A stretch of 46,351 nucleotides of DNA from Dysgonomonas mossii (GTDB lineage: Bacteria > Bacteroidota > Bacteroidia > Bacteroidales > Dysgonomonadaceae): assembly GCF_004569505.1 (NCBI RefSeq), contig NZ_SPPK01000008.1, positions 1 through 46,351 of the forward strand, in the 5' to 3' direction. Shown one piece after another: positions 17,343-27,002 of the stretch. The translations under genes and the position numbers were made by a program. Position 1 is the first letter of the stretch; every line of letters starts with the position of its first letter. Under the pieces are notes generated by a model. That model searched no databases. It was not told the DNA's origin and saw only the letters and a list, made by a program, of their open reading frames with translations.

Positions 17343-18722
17343 ATGTTACTACGTCATACAACAGCAAAAGAGATAGATCGAAAGGCATTGACTATTAATC
17401 CGGCAAAAACATGCCAACCGGTTGGTGCGATGTATGCAGCTTTGGGATTGCATGGGTGCTTGCCCCATAGCCATGGATCGCAAGGATGTTGCTCTTATCA
17501 CAGAAGTGCTTTAACCCGACACTTCAAAGAACCGGTTATGGCTGCAACGAGTTCTTTTTCAGAAGGTTCTTCGGTATTTGGGGGATCATCCAATCTTGTG
17601 GCTGCAATCGAAACAATATTTACAGTATATGAACCCGATGTTATTGCTGTACATACAACCTGTTTATCTGAAACTATTGGCGATGATATGACTCAGATTA
17701 TATCGAAAGCGAATGAGGACGGGAAAATACCAGATGGGAAAAAAGTTATTTATTGTAATACTCCCAGTTATGTTGGAACACATGTTACAGGATATTCCAA
17801 TCAATTGGCTGCATTTGTCAAATTCTATTCAACCGCTACCCCCAAGAAGAAAAATGTAGTAAATCTTATTGCTGGGTGGATGGAACCTTCTGATATGCGC
17901 GAAATAAAACGGATAGCAGCAGTTATGGAAGCCCGTACAATAATGTTTCCGGATATGTCAGGTGTTTTGGATGCGCCTCTAACAGGAAAATATGAGATGT
18001 ATCCTAGCGGAGGTACGACTCAATCGGATATGATAGCGACCGGCGACAGTAAGTTTTCTATTGGTCTGGGAGCTTATTCGACAGAAGATGCCTGTATTAA
18101 ATTGGAAAATAAATGCAAGGTCAAATTTGAAGCTATAGAAATTCCTATCGGATTGAAAGCGACTGACCGATTCATCACTTCCCTTAGTCGTCATGCAAAT
18201 CTTCCTGTACCCGATTCTTTGACAGAGGAGCGAGGACGGCTAGTGGATCTCATCGCTGATAATTCAAAATATTTTTGGGGTAAGCGGGTTGCTCTCTTTG
18301 GAGACCCTGACACATTGATTCCTCTAGTGGAATTTTTGGTAACATTGGATATGAAACCTGTTTATATAGTAACTGGTACTCCCGGTAAACACTTTGATGA
18401 AGAGATGGCAAATATATTGAAAGATATACCCGAAGCCAAATTCAAAAGTGGCGAACGAGCCGATATGTTCCAATTACATCAATGGATCAAACAAGAACCG
18501 GTAGATCTGCTTATAGGCAACTCATATGGAAAATACATTGCTCGTGATGAGAATATTCCATTCATACGTATGGGGTTCCCGGTCGTAGATCGTCCCGGTC
18601 ATAACTTCTTCCCGTACACCGGGTACATTGGGGCTACTAATATCGCAATAAATATTCTTGAGAAATTCTTAGACTATCAGGATAGAACTTGTCCCGAAGA
18701 GAAGGTTGAATTCCAAATGTAA
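17343..18722 (+). CDS. nifK: Nitrogenase MoFe protein beta chain
   Basis: A 459-residue subunit with P-cluster ligands Cys24 (KTCQPVGA), Cys49 (GSQGCCSY) and Cys107 (HTTCLSETIGDD). It lacks the N-terminal extension of about 50 residues found in Azotobacter NifK, as in the clostridial type. Family stretches include RHFKEPVMAATSSFSEGSSV, NTPSYVGTHVTGY and FPVVDRPGHNFFPYTGY. With NifD it holds the P-cluster and supports N2 reduction. It starts 28 bases after nifD in the same operon. Confidence 0.97.
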   Translation: MLLRHTTAKEIDRKALTINPAKTCQPVGAMYAALGLHGCLPHSHGSQGCCSYHRSALTRHFKEPVMAATSSFSEGSSVFGGSSNLVAAIETIFTVYEPDVIAVHTTCLSETIGDDMTQIISKANEDGKIPDGKKVIYCNTPSYVGTHVTGYSNQLAAFVKFYSTATPKKKNVVNLIAGWMEPSDMREIKRIAAVMEARTIMFPDMSGVLDAPLTGKYEMYPSGGTTQSDMIATGDSKFSIGLGAYSTEDACIKLENKCKVKFEAIEIPIGLKATDRFITSLSRHANLPVPDSLTEERGRLVDLIADNSKYFWGKRVALFGDPDTLIPLVEFLVTLDMKPVYIVTGTPGKHFDEEMANILKDIPEAKFKSGERADMFQLHQWIKQEPVDLLIGNSYGKYIARDENIPFIRMGFPVVDRPGHNFFPYTGYIGATNIAINILEKFLDYQDRTCPEEKVEFQM

Positions 18723-18736
18723 TAAAGTAGAAGAAA

Positions 18737-20074
18737 ATGACAGGCTTTTTAAGAGATAGAGAAAAACAGATTTTCACCAAAGGTGGAAATTCACAGAGTT
18801 TGGTCGGCGGTAAGCCCAGCTTGGCCGGCTCTGTCAGCCAAAGAGCCTGCGTCTTTTGTGGTTCTCGTGTCGTATTATATCCAATAGCCGATGCTCTACA
18901 TTTAGTGCATGGTCCTATCGGTTGTGCATCATACACCTGGGATATAAGAGGTGCTATGTCTTCAGGGCCAGAACTCCATCGCAGCAGTTTTTCTACAGAT
19001 CTGCGAGAAAAGCATGTCATCTTTGGCGGAGAAAAGCAATTATATCAAGCCCTTCATGAGCTTATCGATAAACACCACCCTAAAGCCGCATTTGTATATT
19101 CGACATGTATTGTTGGGGTCATCGGTGACGACGTACAATCTGTGTGCAAGCGGGTAGCCAAAGAAAAAGATATCCCTGTAATAGCTGTGATGGCTGAAGG
19201 TTTTCAAGGGTCAAAAAAGGATGGTTACAAAATAGCCTGTGATGCTATGGCGAGCCTTATCGGAACTGACAATTCGAAAGAAATATCGACGATGAGTATA
19301 AATATACTTGGAGACTTTAATCTGGCCGGAGAACTTTGGATGCTAACAGAGTATTATAAAAGAATGGGGATTCAGATACTTGCCTCTATAACAGGTGATG
19401 GTCGGGTCAAAGACATTCAGAATGCTCACAGGGCATCTTTAAATGTGGTTCAATGCTCAGGGTCAATGATGCACCTTGCTAAGACGATGAAGGAAGAATA
19501 TGGTATTCCATTCATGAAAGTCTCTTACTTCGGAATTGAAGATATGTCTGACGCACTTTATGAGGTTGCCAAATTCTTTAAAAGCGAAGAAACAATGGAT
19601 AAAGCTCGAGATCTGGTAAAAGAAGAATTATCTAAACTTCTTCCTGCACTCGAGCCCTACCGTGTAGCTTTACAAGGCAAGAAAGCGGCTATCTACGTGG
19701 GAGGTGCATTCAAAGCTATATCTTTAGTTAAGGCATTGCGTCTTATAGGTGTAAAAACTGTAATAGCCGGCACACAAACCGGAAATACAGAGGATTACAA
19801 GTTATTAGAAGCTATCTGCGATGATGGCTGTATATTGGTCGACGACTCTAATCCCGTAGAGTTATCCGAGTTTGTAAAACAGACAGGAGCTGATCTCTTT
19901 ATCGGAGGAGTGAAGGAACGTCCGATAGCCTATAAATTGGGCATAGGCTTTTGCGATCACAACCACGAGCGAAAATTGGCATTGGCTGGATACGAAGGCA
20001 TGCTCAATTTTGCCAAAGAAGTATATGAAACAGTGAGCAGTCCCGTCTGGCAGTTTGTAAAGCGGTCATTCTAA
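18737..20074 (+). CDS. nifE: Nitrogenase cofactor scaffold subunit NifE
   Basis: A 445-residue paralogue of NifD. Cluster-binding cysteines occur in RACVFCGSR, HGPIGCASYTWDIRG and YSTCIVGVIGDD. NifE lacks the cofactor histidine context of NifD and instead ends with a short region suited to the NifEN scaffold. NifE and NifN together accept the NifB product and complete it with Mo and homocitrate to give FeMo-co. It starts 14 bases after nifK, so translation is probably coupled. Confidence 0.96.
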   Translation: MTGFLRDREKQIFTKGGNSQSLVGGKPSLAGSVSQRACVFCGSRVVLYPIADALHLVHGPIGCASYTWDIRGAMSSGPELHRSSFSTDLREKHVIFGGEKQLYQALHELIDKHHPKAAFVYSTCIVGVIGDDVQSVCKRVAKEKDIPVIAVMAEGFQGSKKDGYKIACDAMASLIGTDNSKEISTMSINILGDFNLAGELWMLTEYYKRMGIQILASITGDGRVKDIQNAHRASLNVVQCSGSMMHLAKTMKEEYGIPFMKVSYFGIEDMSDALYEVAKFFKSEETMDKARDLVKEELSKLLPALEPYRVALQGKKAAIYVGGAFKAISLVKALRLIGVKTVIAGTQTGNTEDYKLLEAICDDGCILVDDSNPVELSEFVKQTGADLFIGGVKERPIAYKLGIGFCDHNHERKLALAGYEGMLNFAKEVYETVSSPVWQFVKRSF

Positions 20075-20117
20075 AAAATTACAGCTCAAATTATTGATCA
20101 ACTGAAAATATAAGAAT

Positions 20118-21548
20118 ATGAATCTTGCAGAATCAAATAGAACAAAAGATATGCCTTCCGGCGATAACTTCTCTTCCTCCTGTAATGCCTGCAAACAATG
20201 TACTCCACTGGGGGCATGTGTTGCCTTTAAAGGAATTGAGGGTGTATTGCCTATGCTTCACGGTTCGCAAGGTTGCGCGACTTATATAAGACGCTATTTG
20301 ATAAGCCATTTTCGTGAACCGATGGATATTGCATCTTCCAATTTTAGTGAAGAAACAACCATTTTTGGAGGAAATAAGAACTTTAATACAGGAATTGATA
20401 ATATCATCAGTCAATATCATCCGGCAGTGATAGCCATTGCAAGTACTTGTTTAAGTGAAACGATAGGAGAAGATGTTCAGCGTTTGATAAATGAATATAA
20501 AAGTATTCATAACGATACAGATAATCTTCCTGAAATGATTTTTGCCTCTACTCCCAGTTATCAGGGAACGCATTACGAAGGATTTCACGAAGCTGTATAT
20601 GCAACTGTAAAAGCTCTGGCTGATGGACGGGGCACCGTAGGATCTCACATCAATTTATTTAGTAATTTCATTTCGCCCGAAGATATACGTCATTTGAAAG
20701 AAATAGTGCAGGATTTTGAACTCGAGACGATGCTGTTTCCTGATTATTCCGACACATTGGATAGTACTTCATGGGATACATACCATCGTATAGCTGAAGG
20801 AGGAACAACAATAAAAGCATTAAGGGATAGTGCTCTTGCTTCGGTTTCTATTGAATTGGGATATATTCTAAATTCGGGTGGCAAAAATGGTAAAATTAAG
20901 AATAATGCTTTAGCACAATCAGCAGGAGATTATTTACAAACACAATTCGATGTTGTTTGCCGTAAAACGGGTTTACCAATAGGAATAATTGAATCTGATA
21001 AATTCTTCAATCTCTTAGCTACTATATCCAACAAATCTATTCCGGAGAAGTATCAAAAACAACGTGGTCGATTAGTTGATTTATATATCGATGGACATAA
21101 ATATGTTTCAGGCAAAAAAGCGGTCATTTATGGCGAGGAAGATCTGGTTGTAGCTCTTGCTGCCTTTGCCTCAGAAATCGGGATAAAACCGGTATTGTGT
21201 GCTACAGGTGGAGAAAGTGGAAAACTGCGCGAAACACTCAAACAAACATTAGGTAAACTGTACGATGAAGATATAATTGTAGGTCAGGGTATGAGCTTCG
21301 AAAGAATAGAAGAGGTAATGAAAGATCTACAGCCTGATTTAATATTAGGCAACAGTAAGGGATACTATATTGCCCGCAAAATGGATATCCCTATTGTTAG
21401 AGTCGGTTTTCCAATCCATGATCGTATTGGTGCTCAACATACTAAAACTTTAGGATACGAAGGAACAACAGTTTTGTTTGAGCAAATTGTAAATACATTA
21501 TTAGAAGATAAACAACGAAAATCACCCGTTGGGTATAAGTATATGTAA
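20118..21548 (+). CDS. nifN: Nitrogenase cofactor scaffold subunit NifN
   Basis: A 476-residue paralogue of NifK. Cluster cysteines are in SSCNACKQCTPLGACVAFKG (residues about 20-39), HGSQGCATYIRRY and ASTCLSETIGED. The family stretch FASTPSYQGTHYEGFHEAV is clear. NifN pairs with NifE in the scaffold. Unlike some anaerobes, NifN is not fused to NifB here. It lies 43 bases after nifE and 21 bases before nifB. Confidence 0.95.
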   Translation: MNLAESNRTKDMPSGDNFSSSCNACKQCTPLGACVAFKGIEGVLPMLHGSQGCATYIRRYLISHFREPMDIASSNFSEETTIFGGNKNFNTGIDNIISQYHPAVIAIASTCLSETIGEDVQRLINEYKSIHNDTDNLPEMIFASTPSYQGTHYEGFHEAVYATVKALADGRGTVGSHINLFSNFISPEDIRHLKEIVQDFELETMLFPDYSDTLDSTSWDTYHRIAEGGTTIKALRDSALASVSIELGYILNSGGKNGKIKNNALAQSAGDYLQTQFDVVCRKTGLPIGIIESDKFFNLLATISNKSIPEKYQKQRGRLVDLYIDGHKYVSGKKAVIYGEEDLVVALAAFASEIGIKPVLCATGGESGKLRETLKQTLGKLYDEDIIVGQGMSFERIEEVMKDLQPDLILGNSKGYYIARKMDIPIVRVGFPIHDRIGAQHTKTLGYEGTTVLFEQIVNTLLEDKQRKSPVGYKYM

Positions 21549-21556
21549 TAAATAAA

Positions 21557-21562
21557 AGGAGG
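21557..21562 (+). promoter_or_regulatory. Strong Shine-Dalgarno of nifB
   Basis: AGGAGG with 7 bases to the ATG at 21570, the second consensus ribosome-binding site within the nif operon and atypical for Bacteroidota. Confidence 0.7.
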
Positions 21563-21569
21563 AAACATT

Positions 21570-22832
21570 ATGAAAGATTTATCCCAACATCCATGTTTTA
21601 ATGCTGAAGCAAAACATAAATATGCAAGAGTACACTTGCCAGTAGCACCCAAGTGTAATATACAGTGTAATTATTGCAATCGAAAGTACGATTGTTGTAA
21701 CGAGAGCCGTCCAGGAGTGACAAGTACAGTCCTGTCTCCATTGCAATCGGTGCATTATATGAAAGCATTATCCGAGAAAATCCCGAATATCAGTGTCGTT
21801 GGTATAGCAGGTCCGGGGGATCCGTTTGCTAATGCTGAAGAAACATTGCAAACAATGAGGTTGGCTCAAAAAGAGTTCCCCGATCTTATATTTTGTCTAT
21901 CATCCAATGGGTTAGACTTAGCTCCATACATAGATGAAATAGCCGAAATAGGAGTATCTCATGTAACGATAACCGTAAACTCGCTGAACCCCGAAACACT
22001 GGCCAAAATATATCGTTGGGTACGTTACAAAAGAAGGGTATACAGAGGTGAAGAAGGAGCTAAAGTATTGTTGGAACAACAACTTTACTGCATACAAAAG
22101 TTGAAAGAAAAAAATATAACAGTAAAGATAAATACGGTTATATGCCCGGGTATTAATGATCACGAAATAGAGGACTTGGCTAAAAAGGTTGCTGAATTAG
22201 GCGCCGATACCATGAATTGCATACCAATGTATCCAACAGAAAATACTGAATTCGAAATTTTAAAGGAACCATCGAAAGAGATGATGAAGGACATAAAAGC
22301 TCGAATTTCGAAGTATATCAAACCAATGGCACATTGTGCTCGTTGCAGAGCCGATGCAGCCGGGTTGCTAGGACACGACAATACCGAAGCGATGAATATG
22401 ATAGGCCAGTTTTCGTCCTTGGTAGTCAATAAGGGTAAAGGTCGTGAGCGAGTAGCCGTTGCCAGTAATGAAGGATTATTAGTAAATATGCATTTAGGTG
22501 AGGCCCGTAAGGTATACATATTCGAACAATCTAAAAACGGATATCATTTTGTAGAAACCCGAAATACTCCTCCCGAAGGAACCGGAATGAGCCGCTGGAA
22601 AGAATTAGCAGAAAAGACATTAATGGATTGCCAGGCGATACTTGTTGCAGGAATAGGCGAAACACCAATGAAAGTGATGCAGGAAAATGGAGTAAAGGTG
22701 ATCCAAATGAATGGTTTGATAGATGCAGGTTTGGATGCCATTTACCTAAATCTGCCAATAAAGACGCTATGCAGAAGCGAATATACTAAATGTGGAGAAA
22801 CATGCCGAGGTTCCGGTAGCGGTTGCGGATAA
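21570..22832 (+). CDS. nifB: NifB radical SAM enzyme with C-terminal NifX-like domain
   Basis: A 420-residue protein. The radical-SAM cluster ligands are Cys29, Cys33 and Cys36 (KCNIQCNYCNRKYDC), and further NifB cysteines occur in HCARCRADAAGLLG. Residues about 1-285 are the SAM domain, which fuses two [4Fe-4S] clusters with a carbide to give NifB-co. Residues about 290-405 (RERVAVASNEGLLVNMHLGE and following) form a NifX/NafY-like cofactor-binding domain. The end, rich in cysteine and glycine, reads CGETCRGSGSGCG. It supplies the core of FeMo-co to NifEN. No separate nifX gene is seen, and the fused domain may serve that role. Confidence 0.97.
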   Translation: MKDLSQHPCFNAEAKHKYARVHLPVAPKCNIQCNYCNRKYDCCNESRPGVTSTVLSPLQSVHYMKALSEKIPNISVVGIAGPGDPFANAEETLQTMRLAQKEFPDLIFCLSSNGLDLAPYIDEIAEIGVSHVTITVNSLNPETLAKIYRWVRYKRRVYRGEEGAKVLLEQQLYCIQKLKEKNITVKINTVICPGINDHEIEDLAKKVAELGADTMNCIPMYPTENTEFEILKEPSKEMMKDIKARISKYIKPMAHCARCRADAAGLLGHDNTEAMNMIGQFSSLVVNKGKGRERVAVASNEGLLVNMHLGEARKVYIFEQSKNGYHFVETRNTPPEGTGMSRWKELAEKTLMDCQAILVAGIGETPMKVMQENGVKVIQMNGLIDAGLDAIYLNLPIKTLCRSEYTKCGETCRGSGSGCG

Positions 22833-22884
22833 AGTTCTACTAATCAAAATGAAATTACAATTAAAAAACTAAAATAGAAAATAT

Positions 22885-23190
22885 ATGAAAAAACCTGATT
22901 ACATGATAATGGTCTGTAATTCTTATAGAGTTGCCGGTGATGCACAAGGATTCTGCAATAAGCAAGGTGCAACATCTTTTGTCCAATACATCTCCGAAGA
23001 GTGCTCAGATAGGGGTATTAATGCAGTTGTTACCACCACGGCTTGTCTGAGTGTTTGCAGTCAGGGACCAGTAGTCGTAATTCAGCCCAATAATTTTTGG
23101 TATGGAGGTGTCACTGAAGATAAATTGGATGAAATATTAGATGCACTGGAAGAAGACAAAGCAGTGAGTGAATATTTGATTACAGATTAA
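22885..23190 (+). CDS. Thioredoxin-like [2Fe-2S] ferredoxin
   Basis: A 101-residue protein of the clostridial nif-associated [2Fe-2S] ferredoxin family with a thioredoxin-like fold. The likely cluster ligands are Cys11, Cys24, Cys54 and Cys58 (the last two in TACLSVCSQGPVV). An additional cysteine at 40 is present. In Clostridium pasteurianum the related ferredoxin interacts with the MoFe protein, and an electron-transfer or assembly role is likely here. It lies between nifB and nifV in the same operon. Confidence 0.9.
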   Translation: MKKPDYMIMVCNSYRVAGDAQGFCNKQGATSFVQYISEECSDRGINAVVTTTACLSVCSQGPVVVIQPNNFWYGGVTEDKLDEILDALEEDKAVSEYLITD

Positions 23191-23217
23191 TTTTTAAGAT
23201 TAGATAAAATACACTCT

Positions 23218-24342
23218 ATGGAAGCGATGAAAAATATTCATATTATAGATTCTACACTTCGAGATGGAGAACAAGCCCCAGGTGTTGTATTTTCAGAAAA
23301 GGAAAAGATTCATATAGCTCAAATGTTGGATGAAATTGGCATTGATGAAATAGAAGCCGGGACACCGGCTATGGGTGAAACTGAATGCCACATAATCCGC
23401 CACATTGCAGAAATGAATTTAAGAGCTCGTATTTCGGTATGGAGCCGTGCCGTAAAACAAGATATATTGACTGCAGTCAAGACCGAAGCTCAAGGTATCC
23501 ATATCGCATTTCCATTATCAGATATTCAGTTAACAAGTATGAATAAAGACTGGGAAATGATGAGAGACAGCCTTCCCGAGATGGTTGAAGTGGCTAAATA
23601 CTATTTCGACTATGTCAGTGTAGGAGCTCAGGATGCTAGTCGATGTGGAATAGAGAGATTGTTTGAGTTTATAGGTATTGCCGAAGAATTAAATGTCAGT
23701 CGTATACGGCTTGCAGATACAGTTGGAATTTTCACTCCTTTGGGAATTATGGATTTGATAAAAAAAATATTGAATCTATATCCTCATCTGAATATAGACT
23801 TTCATGGACATAATGACTTAGGTATGGCAACAGCGAATGCCATTACTGCATGGCAATCCGGAGCATCGACATTGAGTGTAACTGTTAATGGATTGGGCGA
23901 ACGGGCTGGTAATTCGGCTTTGGAAGAGGTTGTTATGACCATGTTATTAACAGAAAAACAAAATAAATACTCAACTTCAACATTGTACTCATTATGTGAG
24001 TACGTATCCATAGTATCAAAACGTCCAATATCTGTAGGGAAAGCTATTTCCGGTAATATGGCTTTTAGCCATGAATCAGGTATTCATGCTAAAAGCTCTT
24101 TGATCAATACAAATGCTTTTCAAGCATTCGATGGAGAACTCATCGGTAGAGAAAGTTCCAGAAATCTTTTTGGTAAACATTCAGGTAAAGGTGCTGTTAT
24201 AGATTTTTTAGACAAACAGCATGTTGCAATAGATAATACTAAAATAGATAGGCTAATGGCAATAATTCATCAAATGGCACAGACTTATCGGCGAAATATA
24301 TATGGTACAGAGATTATAGCAGCATATTGGGCTTTAAAATAG
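23218..24342 (+). CDS. nifV: Homocitrate synthase
   Basis: A 374-residue TIM-barrel enzyme of the LeuA/HCS family that condenses acetyl-CoA and 2-oxoglutarate to homocitrate, the organic part of FeMo-co. Motifs: STLRDGEQAPGV (about residues 13-24), IRLADTVGIFTP, and the metal-binding DFHGHNDLGMA (about 195-205), plus the NGLGERAGNSALEEVV signature. The C-terminal regulatory domain of LeuA is missing, as in NifV. An internal ATG at 23227 is an alternative start. Its position in the nif operon supports NifV over isopropylmalate synthase. Confidence 0.95.
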   Translation: MEAMKNIHIIDSTLRDGEQAPGVVFSEKEKIHIAQMLDEIGIDEIEAGTPAMGETECHIIRHIAEMNLRARISVWSRAVKQDILTAVKTEAQGIHIAFPLSDIQLTSMNKDWEMMRDSLPEMVEVAKYYFDYVSVGAQDASRCGIERLFEFIGIAEELNVSRIRLADTVGIFTPLGIMDLIKKILNLYPHLNIDFHGHNDLGMATANAITAWQSGASTLSVTVNGLGERAGNSALEEVVMTMLLTEKQNKYSTSTLYSLCEYVSIVSKRPISVGKAISGNMAFSHESGIHAKSSLINTNAFQAFDGELIGRESSRNLFGKHSGKGAVIDFLDKQHVAIDNTKIDRLMAIIHQMAQTYRRNIYGTEIIAAYWALK

Positions 24343-24435
24343 GATTGAAATATCAATGTGATTGAATTAACCATAAATACATATCATTAAGATATTTAAA
24401 ATTGAAACAAACGATGAATATGTGTAAATAATAAC

Positions 24436-24443
24436 TATTTTTG
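24436..24443 (+). promoter_or_regulatory. -7 element of the nifA-like gene
   Basis: TATTTTTG fits the TAnnTTTG consensus and lies 45 bases before the start at 24489. The activator would thus be made by the housekeeping RNA polymerase rather than by sigma54. Confidence 0.5.
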
Positions 24444-24488
24444 TTTCATAAGGTCGTTTTGTGTTTACTGTGTTAAAATGGGAAAAAT

Positions 24489-26051
24489 ATGTATTGCGAT
24501 AAAATGAAACGTAGCTGCTATGCTGAAACTGATTTAACGTTTTTGGTTAATATAAGCAATGCGATTGGTCATAGTCAGGATATATATAAAGATCTGGAAT
24601 TGGTATTAAATGATTTGTGCGACTTTTTAGATGCACAATACAGCATGATAACAATAGTTGATCGAAATTATGATAAAATTATGATTAGTGCAGCTCATGG
24701 CTTAACTAAAGAGGAGAAAAGCAGAGGAGTATACAAAATAGGAGAAGGTATTATCGGAGAGGTAGTTCAGACCGAAACACCTGTTGTTATAAAAGATATT
24801 TCTAAAAATTCTAAATTTTTAAATAAAACAGGAATAAAAAGAAATAACAATCAGATGATGGCATTTCTTTGTGTTCCTATCATTCTGAAGAATGAAATAA
24901 CTGGAACATTGAGTATTCATAAGGCTCATCAAGGTATTGTAGATTTCTCAGCAGAAATAAAATTCCTGAATATTGTGGGTATGCTAATAGGAAAGAATGT
25001 ATCAATAAGACGTAAGCACATAGAAGAATTAGAAGAGTTACGAAAAGAAAATATAAAACTCAGAAAAGAAAACTATGTAAAGCCCGATAATATTGTTGGT
25101 AATTCATCTTTGATGAATGATTTATATAACCTTATAAATAGAGTTGCACCAACCAATAGTACAGTTATGATTAGAGGTGAAAGTGGAGTTGGTAAAGAAC
25201 TAATAGCCGAAGCTATACACAATGCCAGTGAAAGAGCTTCTAAGCCTTTTATCAAAGTAAATTGTTCTGCTCTTCCAGAAAACCTCATAGAAAGTGAATT
25301 GTTCGGCCACGAAAAAGGTTCTTTCACAGGAGCCAATGCGTCACATATGGGACGTTTTGAAATGGCTAACGGAGGTACAATATTTTTAGATGAAATAGGA
25401 GATGTTCCGCTTTCAATACAAGTAAAGCTATTAAGAGTAATACAGCAACGGCAAATAGAAAGAGTTGGAGGAACTAAAACAATAAATATAAATGTACGGA
25501 TAATAACAGCAACAAATAGAAATCTGGAAGAAATGATCAAGCAGGATACTTTTCGGGAAGATTTTTATTATCGAATAAATGTGTTTCCGATCTACGTACC
25601 GTCATTGAGAGAAAGGCGAGCTGACATACCTATATTAACGGATCATTTTATTGCAAAATTAAACAAGATTAATAAAACAAATGTAAAACGTATAACAGGA
25701 GGCGCGTTAGATATGCTAATGATGTACTCATGGCCCGGTAATATTCGGGAACTGGAAAATGTTATAGAACGAGCTATGATATTGACTATGGATGGAGTTA
25801 TACACTCGTATAATTTACCACCCACATTACAAACCGGAGTTTCCTCTGACACAGTAGATAAAGGAACATTAAACAGCATCCTAGAGCGAGTTGAAAAGCA
25901 ACTAATTATAGATACTTTAATAGCTGCACGCGGAAGTATTGTTAAGGCCTCTAGCCAATTAGGAGTAACAGAGCGCATAATGGGATTAAGAATTAATAAA
26001 TATAATATTCAGATACAGGACTATAAAAATCTCACGGATGAAGCCAGTTAA
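24489..26051 (+). CDS. nifA: NifA-like sigma54-dependent activator
   Basis: A 520-residue enhancer-binding protein. Residues about 15-170 form a GAF sensor domain; 195-430 the AAA+ domain with Walker A GESGVGKE (about 230), [13 protein letters not shown] (the sigma54-contacting loop, GSFTGA instead of the usual GAFTGA) and Walker B FLDEIGD (about 299-305); 480-515 a Fis-type helix-turn-helix ending [11 protein letters not shown], as in NifA. The O2-sensing cysteine motif of rhizobial NifA is missing, in line with an anaerobe. It probably activates the -24/-12 promoter of nifH. It overlaps the next gene by 14 bases. Confidence 0.88.
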   Translation: MYCDKMKRSCYAETDLTFLVNISNAIGHSQDIYKDLELVLNDLCDFLDAQYSMITIVDRNYDKIMISAAHGLTKEEKSRGVYKIGEGIIGEVVQTETPVVIKDISKNSKFLNKTGIKRNNNQMMAFLCVPIILKNEITGTLSIHKAHQGIVDFSAEIKFLNIVGMLIGKNVSIRRKHIEELEELRKENIKLRKENYVKPDNIVGNSSLMNDLYNLINRVAPTNSTVMIRGESGVGKELIAEAIHNASERASKPFIKVNCSALPENLIESELFGHEKGSFTGANASHMGRFEMANGGTIFLDEIGDVPLSIQVKLLRVIQQRQIERVGGTKTININVRIITATNRNLEEMIKQDTFREDFYYRINVFPIYVPSLRERRADIPILTDHFIAKLNKINKTNVKRITGGALDMLMMYSWPGNIRELENVIERAMILTMDGVIHSYNLPPTLQTGVSSDTVDKGTLNSILERVEKQLIIDTLIAARGSIVKASSQLGVTERIMGLRINKYNIQIQDYKNLTDEAS

Positions 26052-26517
26052 TATAAACATAGTTAGTTGTGACTATACAAATACAGATCATCTGAATGCG
26101 TTAGGTGATTTAATGAATGCATACATTGCTGATAAAATGGGTGGCGGTGAAGCACTGAGTAAGTTAAAGCAATTGAGATTAGTTGATGGCTTAAATCAAC
26201 ATCCAACCTCAATTGTACTATTAGCTATGTGCGAAGATATATTTTGTGGATTATTAGTCGCATTTCAAAATTTTTCCACATTTACAGTTAGCCCTATGAT
26301 TAATATTCATGATCTGATAGTATTACCGGCATATAGAGGTAAAGATATTGGATGCTTATTATTGAAGGAAATCATAAATATAGCAAACGATAAAAAATGT
26401 AGTAGAATTACATTAGAAGTTCGAAATGATAATTTGGTCGCTCAAAATTTATATAAAAAAATAGGATTTGCCGAAGCAGAGCCATCTATGTACTATTGGC
26501 GAAAGAATTTACTCTAA
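26038..26517 (+). CDS. GNAT family N-acetyltransferase
   Basis: A 159-residue protein with the GNAT acetyl-CoA motif [17 protein letters not shown] (about residues 100-116, R-G-x-x-I-G) and the motif B region [17 protein letters not shown] (about 130-146). It would transfer an acetyl group to an unknown acceptor. The start overlaps the end of the nifA-like gene by 14 bases, so translation is coupled. A role in adjusting NifA or another nif protein is possible but is only inferred from position. Confidence 0.82.
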   Translation: MKPVNINIVSCDYTNTDHLNALGDLMNAYIADKMGGGEALSKLKQLRLVDGLNQHPTSIVLLAMCEDIFCGLLVAFQNFSTFTVSPMINIHDLIVLPAYRGKDIGCLLLKEIINIANDKKCSRITLEVRNDNLVAQNLYKKIGFAEAEPSMYYWRKNLL

Positions 26518-26555
26518 ATCAGATCATCATCAATCAATTTAAATAAAAATAAAGA

Positions 26556-27002
26556 ATGAGTACAGATTTAATAATTCCGGAAAAAGATTTGTACGCTGTA
26601 TTATGTACAAGTTTAGAATATGCAAACTCTTATTTTTCAATGTTGGCAAAAAGCATCAATTCCCCAAAGCCCCGTTTTGATAATGATTTTTTGTATAATC
26701 TGGCTATAATGAGCACCGAAAAATATTTTGTTGCGCTTCTAGCTCGTTATGATTGGAATGCATCTCATCACATGCCATTAGCCATGTATAAAGAGGCATT
26801 AGACTTTGATTCCGAACTTCCTGAATCGATAAAACAAACAGCAATTTTTGTGGGTAAGTTTGAAGCAATTTGTTCCATTGACGGTTTTGGATATCGTACA
26901 CCATCACATCAAGATCTGCAAGAAATGGTAAAGGGTATTGAAGAATTAAAGGAATGGGTTGAAAAAAGAAAAGACGAAATATCATACTTATTCAGCAAAT
27001 GA
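26556..27002 (+). CDS. HEPN-like all-helical protein
   Basis: A 148-residue protein predicted to be all-helical, resembling small HEPN-domain proteins (helices around EKDLYAVLCTSLEYANSYF, LYNLAIMSTEKYFVALLA, and the C-terminal MVKGIEELKEWVEKRKDEIS). It contains R64-x6-H71 (ARYDWNASHH), which fits the Rx4-6H motif of HEPN ribonucleases, though this may be chance. It lies 38 bases after the GNAT gene at the end of the nif island. Its function is not known to me; the family call is moderate. Confidence 0.55.
   Translation: MSTDLIIPEKDLYAVLCTSLEYANSYFSMLAKSINSPKPRFDNDFLYNLAIMSTEKYFVALLARYDWNASHHMPLAMYKEALDFDSELPESIKQTAIFVGKFEAICSIDGFGYRTPSHQDLQEMVKGIEELKEWVEKRKDEISYLFSK

Noticed and set aside
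25073..25540. Long minus-strand frame of 155 codons inside nifA
   Set aside because: It is a shadow of the AAA+ domain coding strand and has no protein-like features.
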